From Balneolales bacterium (GTDB lineage: Bacteria > Bacteroidota > Rhodothermia > Balneolales > Natronogracilivirgulaceae): a DNA stretch of 15,159 nucleotides. Under the pieces are notes generated by a model. The model worked only from the letters and a program-made list of their open reading frames with translations. It was not told the origin of the DNA and made no database searches. Both the position numbers and the translations under genes were made by a program. Below are positions 14,491 to 15,159 of this stretch, piece after piece. How positions within the stretch are numbered: the first letter of the stretch is position 1; each line of letters starts with the position of its first letter. The stretch lies in NCBI GenBank assembly GCA_007133875.1, contig SLLW01000351.1:1-15159 (forward strand), read 5' to 3'.

Positions 14491-15159
14491 ATGCGTCATT
14501 TTGTTAGAGGGCGGAAACTCGGCCGGACGGCTTCCCACAGGAAAGCAACACTGGAAGCTTTGTCCGTAGCATTGATCAAAAACGACCGGATTGTAACAAC
14601 ACTGGCCAAAGCAAAGGCTCTCAGAAGTTTTGTTGAGCCAATTATCACGCGGTCCAAAGAAGACAATACCCATAATCGCGGGCTCGTTTTCCGCCATTTG
14701 CGGGATAACAAGGCAACGACTCGTCTGTTCGATGAGATTGCACCGCTGGTCACAGACCGTCCGGGTGGATATACCCGCATCGTTAAACTGGGATCCAGGT
14801 TGGGTGATGGTGCTGAAGAGGCCATGATTGAACTTGTTGACTTTAACGATGTTCAGCCGGAAGTGCCGGGCAAGAAGAAGCGTAGGACACGTCGTGGCCG
14901 CGCGGGGGGTGGTCAGAAAGAAGCGTCGGACAAAGCTGCACCGGCCGCCGGTAAAAAGAAGGAATCAAAAACGGAGGAGAGTACCACCTCTGCAGCTAAG
15001 CCCGCACCGGAAAAAGAAAAGACCAAGCAGGAAGCATCAAAAAAATCGTCGGTTGAAGAAACAAAATCTTCGAAGGCCGATGAGAAAAAAGCGGATGCCA
15101 CTGAAGTAAAATCGGATAAGAAGGAAGCTCCCAAAGAGGAAACCGCAAAGGCATCACCT
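14491..15159 (+). CDS. rplQ: 50S ribosomal protein L17 with long C-terminal tail (3' truncated)
   Basis: L17 (bL17) lies near the tunnel exit. The frame from the ATG is open for 223 codons to the window edge without a stop. The core, about residues 1-121, is a normal L17: MRHFVRGRKLGRTASHRKAT, then IVTTLAKAKALRSFVEPIIT, FRHLRDNKATTRLFDEIAPL and a final GAEEAMIELVDFN. E. coli L17 is 127 residues, but here at least 100 more follow, first basic (PGKKKRRTRRGRAGG) and then dominated by Lys, Glu, Ala, Ser and Thr. Bacteroidota L17 often carries such extensions; this one is long. The tail is presumably disordered and its role is unknown. Confidence 0.96.
   Translation, partial: MRHFVRGRKLGRTASHRKATLEALSVALIKNDRIVTTLAKAKALRSFVEPIITRSKEDNTHNRGLVFRHLRDNKATTRLFDEIAPLVTDRPGGYTRIVKLGSRLGDGAEEAMIELVDFNDVQPEVPGKKKRRTRRGRAGGGQKEASDKAAPAAGKKKESKTEESTTSAAKPAPEKEKTKQEASKKSSVEETKSSKADEKKADATEVKSDKKEAPKEETAKASP

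Noticed and set aside
14828..15109. 93-codon plus-strand frame rich in Arg, Lys and Pro
   Set aside because: It is a frame-shifted reading of the low-complexity L17 tail and has no independent start signal.

Overview
The window is one uninterrupted, plus-strand block of the bacterial str-S10-spc-alpha ribosomal super-operon. It starts inside the last 48 codons of tuf (EF-Tu) and runs off the right edge inside rplQ (L17). The order is tuf, rpsJ, rplC, rplD, rplW, rplB, rpsS, rplV, rpsC, rplP, rpmC, rpsQ, rplN, rplX, rplE, rpsN, rpsH, rplF, rplR, rpsE, rplO, secY, map, infA, rpmJ, rpsM, rpsK, rpsD, rpoA, rplQ. I see no believable minus-strand gene, mobile element, CRISPR array, tRNA or rRNA gene, and no convincing intrinsic terminator.

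The protein details fit a member of the Bacteroidota/FCB group. S14, S4 and L36 are in the cysteine-free (zinc-free) forms, L17 has a long low-complexity tail, secY-map-infA-rpmJ are clustered, and Shine-Dalgarno sequences are almost absent before start codons. A Balneolia- or Rhodothermia-like lineage is my guess from the protein flavour; I cannot prove it without a search.

Region by region: 1-1127 holds the tuf end, rpsJ and rplC. A 107-nt gap (1128-1234) follows. 1235-11778 is a dense run from rplD to infA whose gaps are all under about 40 nt, with overlaps at rplD/rplW, secY/map and map/infA. A 95-nt gap (11779-11873) follows. 11874-15159 is the alpha-operon part: rpmJ, rpsM, rpsK, rpsD, rpoA, rplQ. 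The genes supply ribosomal proteins of both subunits, the SecY protein-export channel, N-terminal methionine removal, initiation factor IF-1 and the RNA polymerase alpha subunit, so translation, transcription and secretion capacity are co-expressed.

The most interesting signal is that the only two large gaps carry the same non-annotated element: an 18-mer with two differences, then exactly 6 nt, then an identical 11-mer, ending 9-10 nt before the ATG of rplD in one copy and of rpmJ in the other. It divides the operon into three blocks and looks like a shared post-transcriptional control or processing element, or a duplicated leader. In both copies a short reading frame also runs through it (PWVLHLTIEIN versus [11 protein letters not shown]). 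Other points worth noting are the absence of rpmD (L30) from its usual place between rpsE and rplO, a fully zinc-ligand-free L36, and a C-terminal tail of at least 100 residues on L17.
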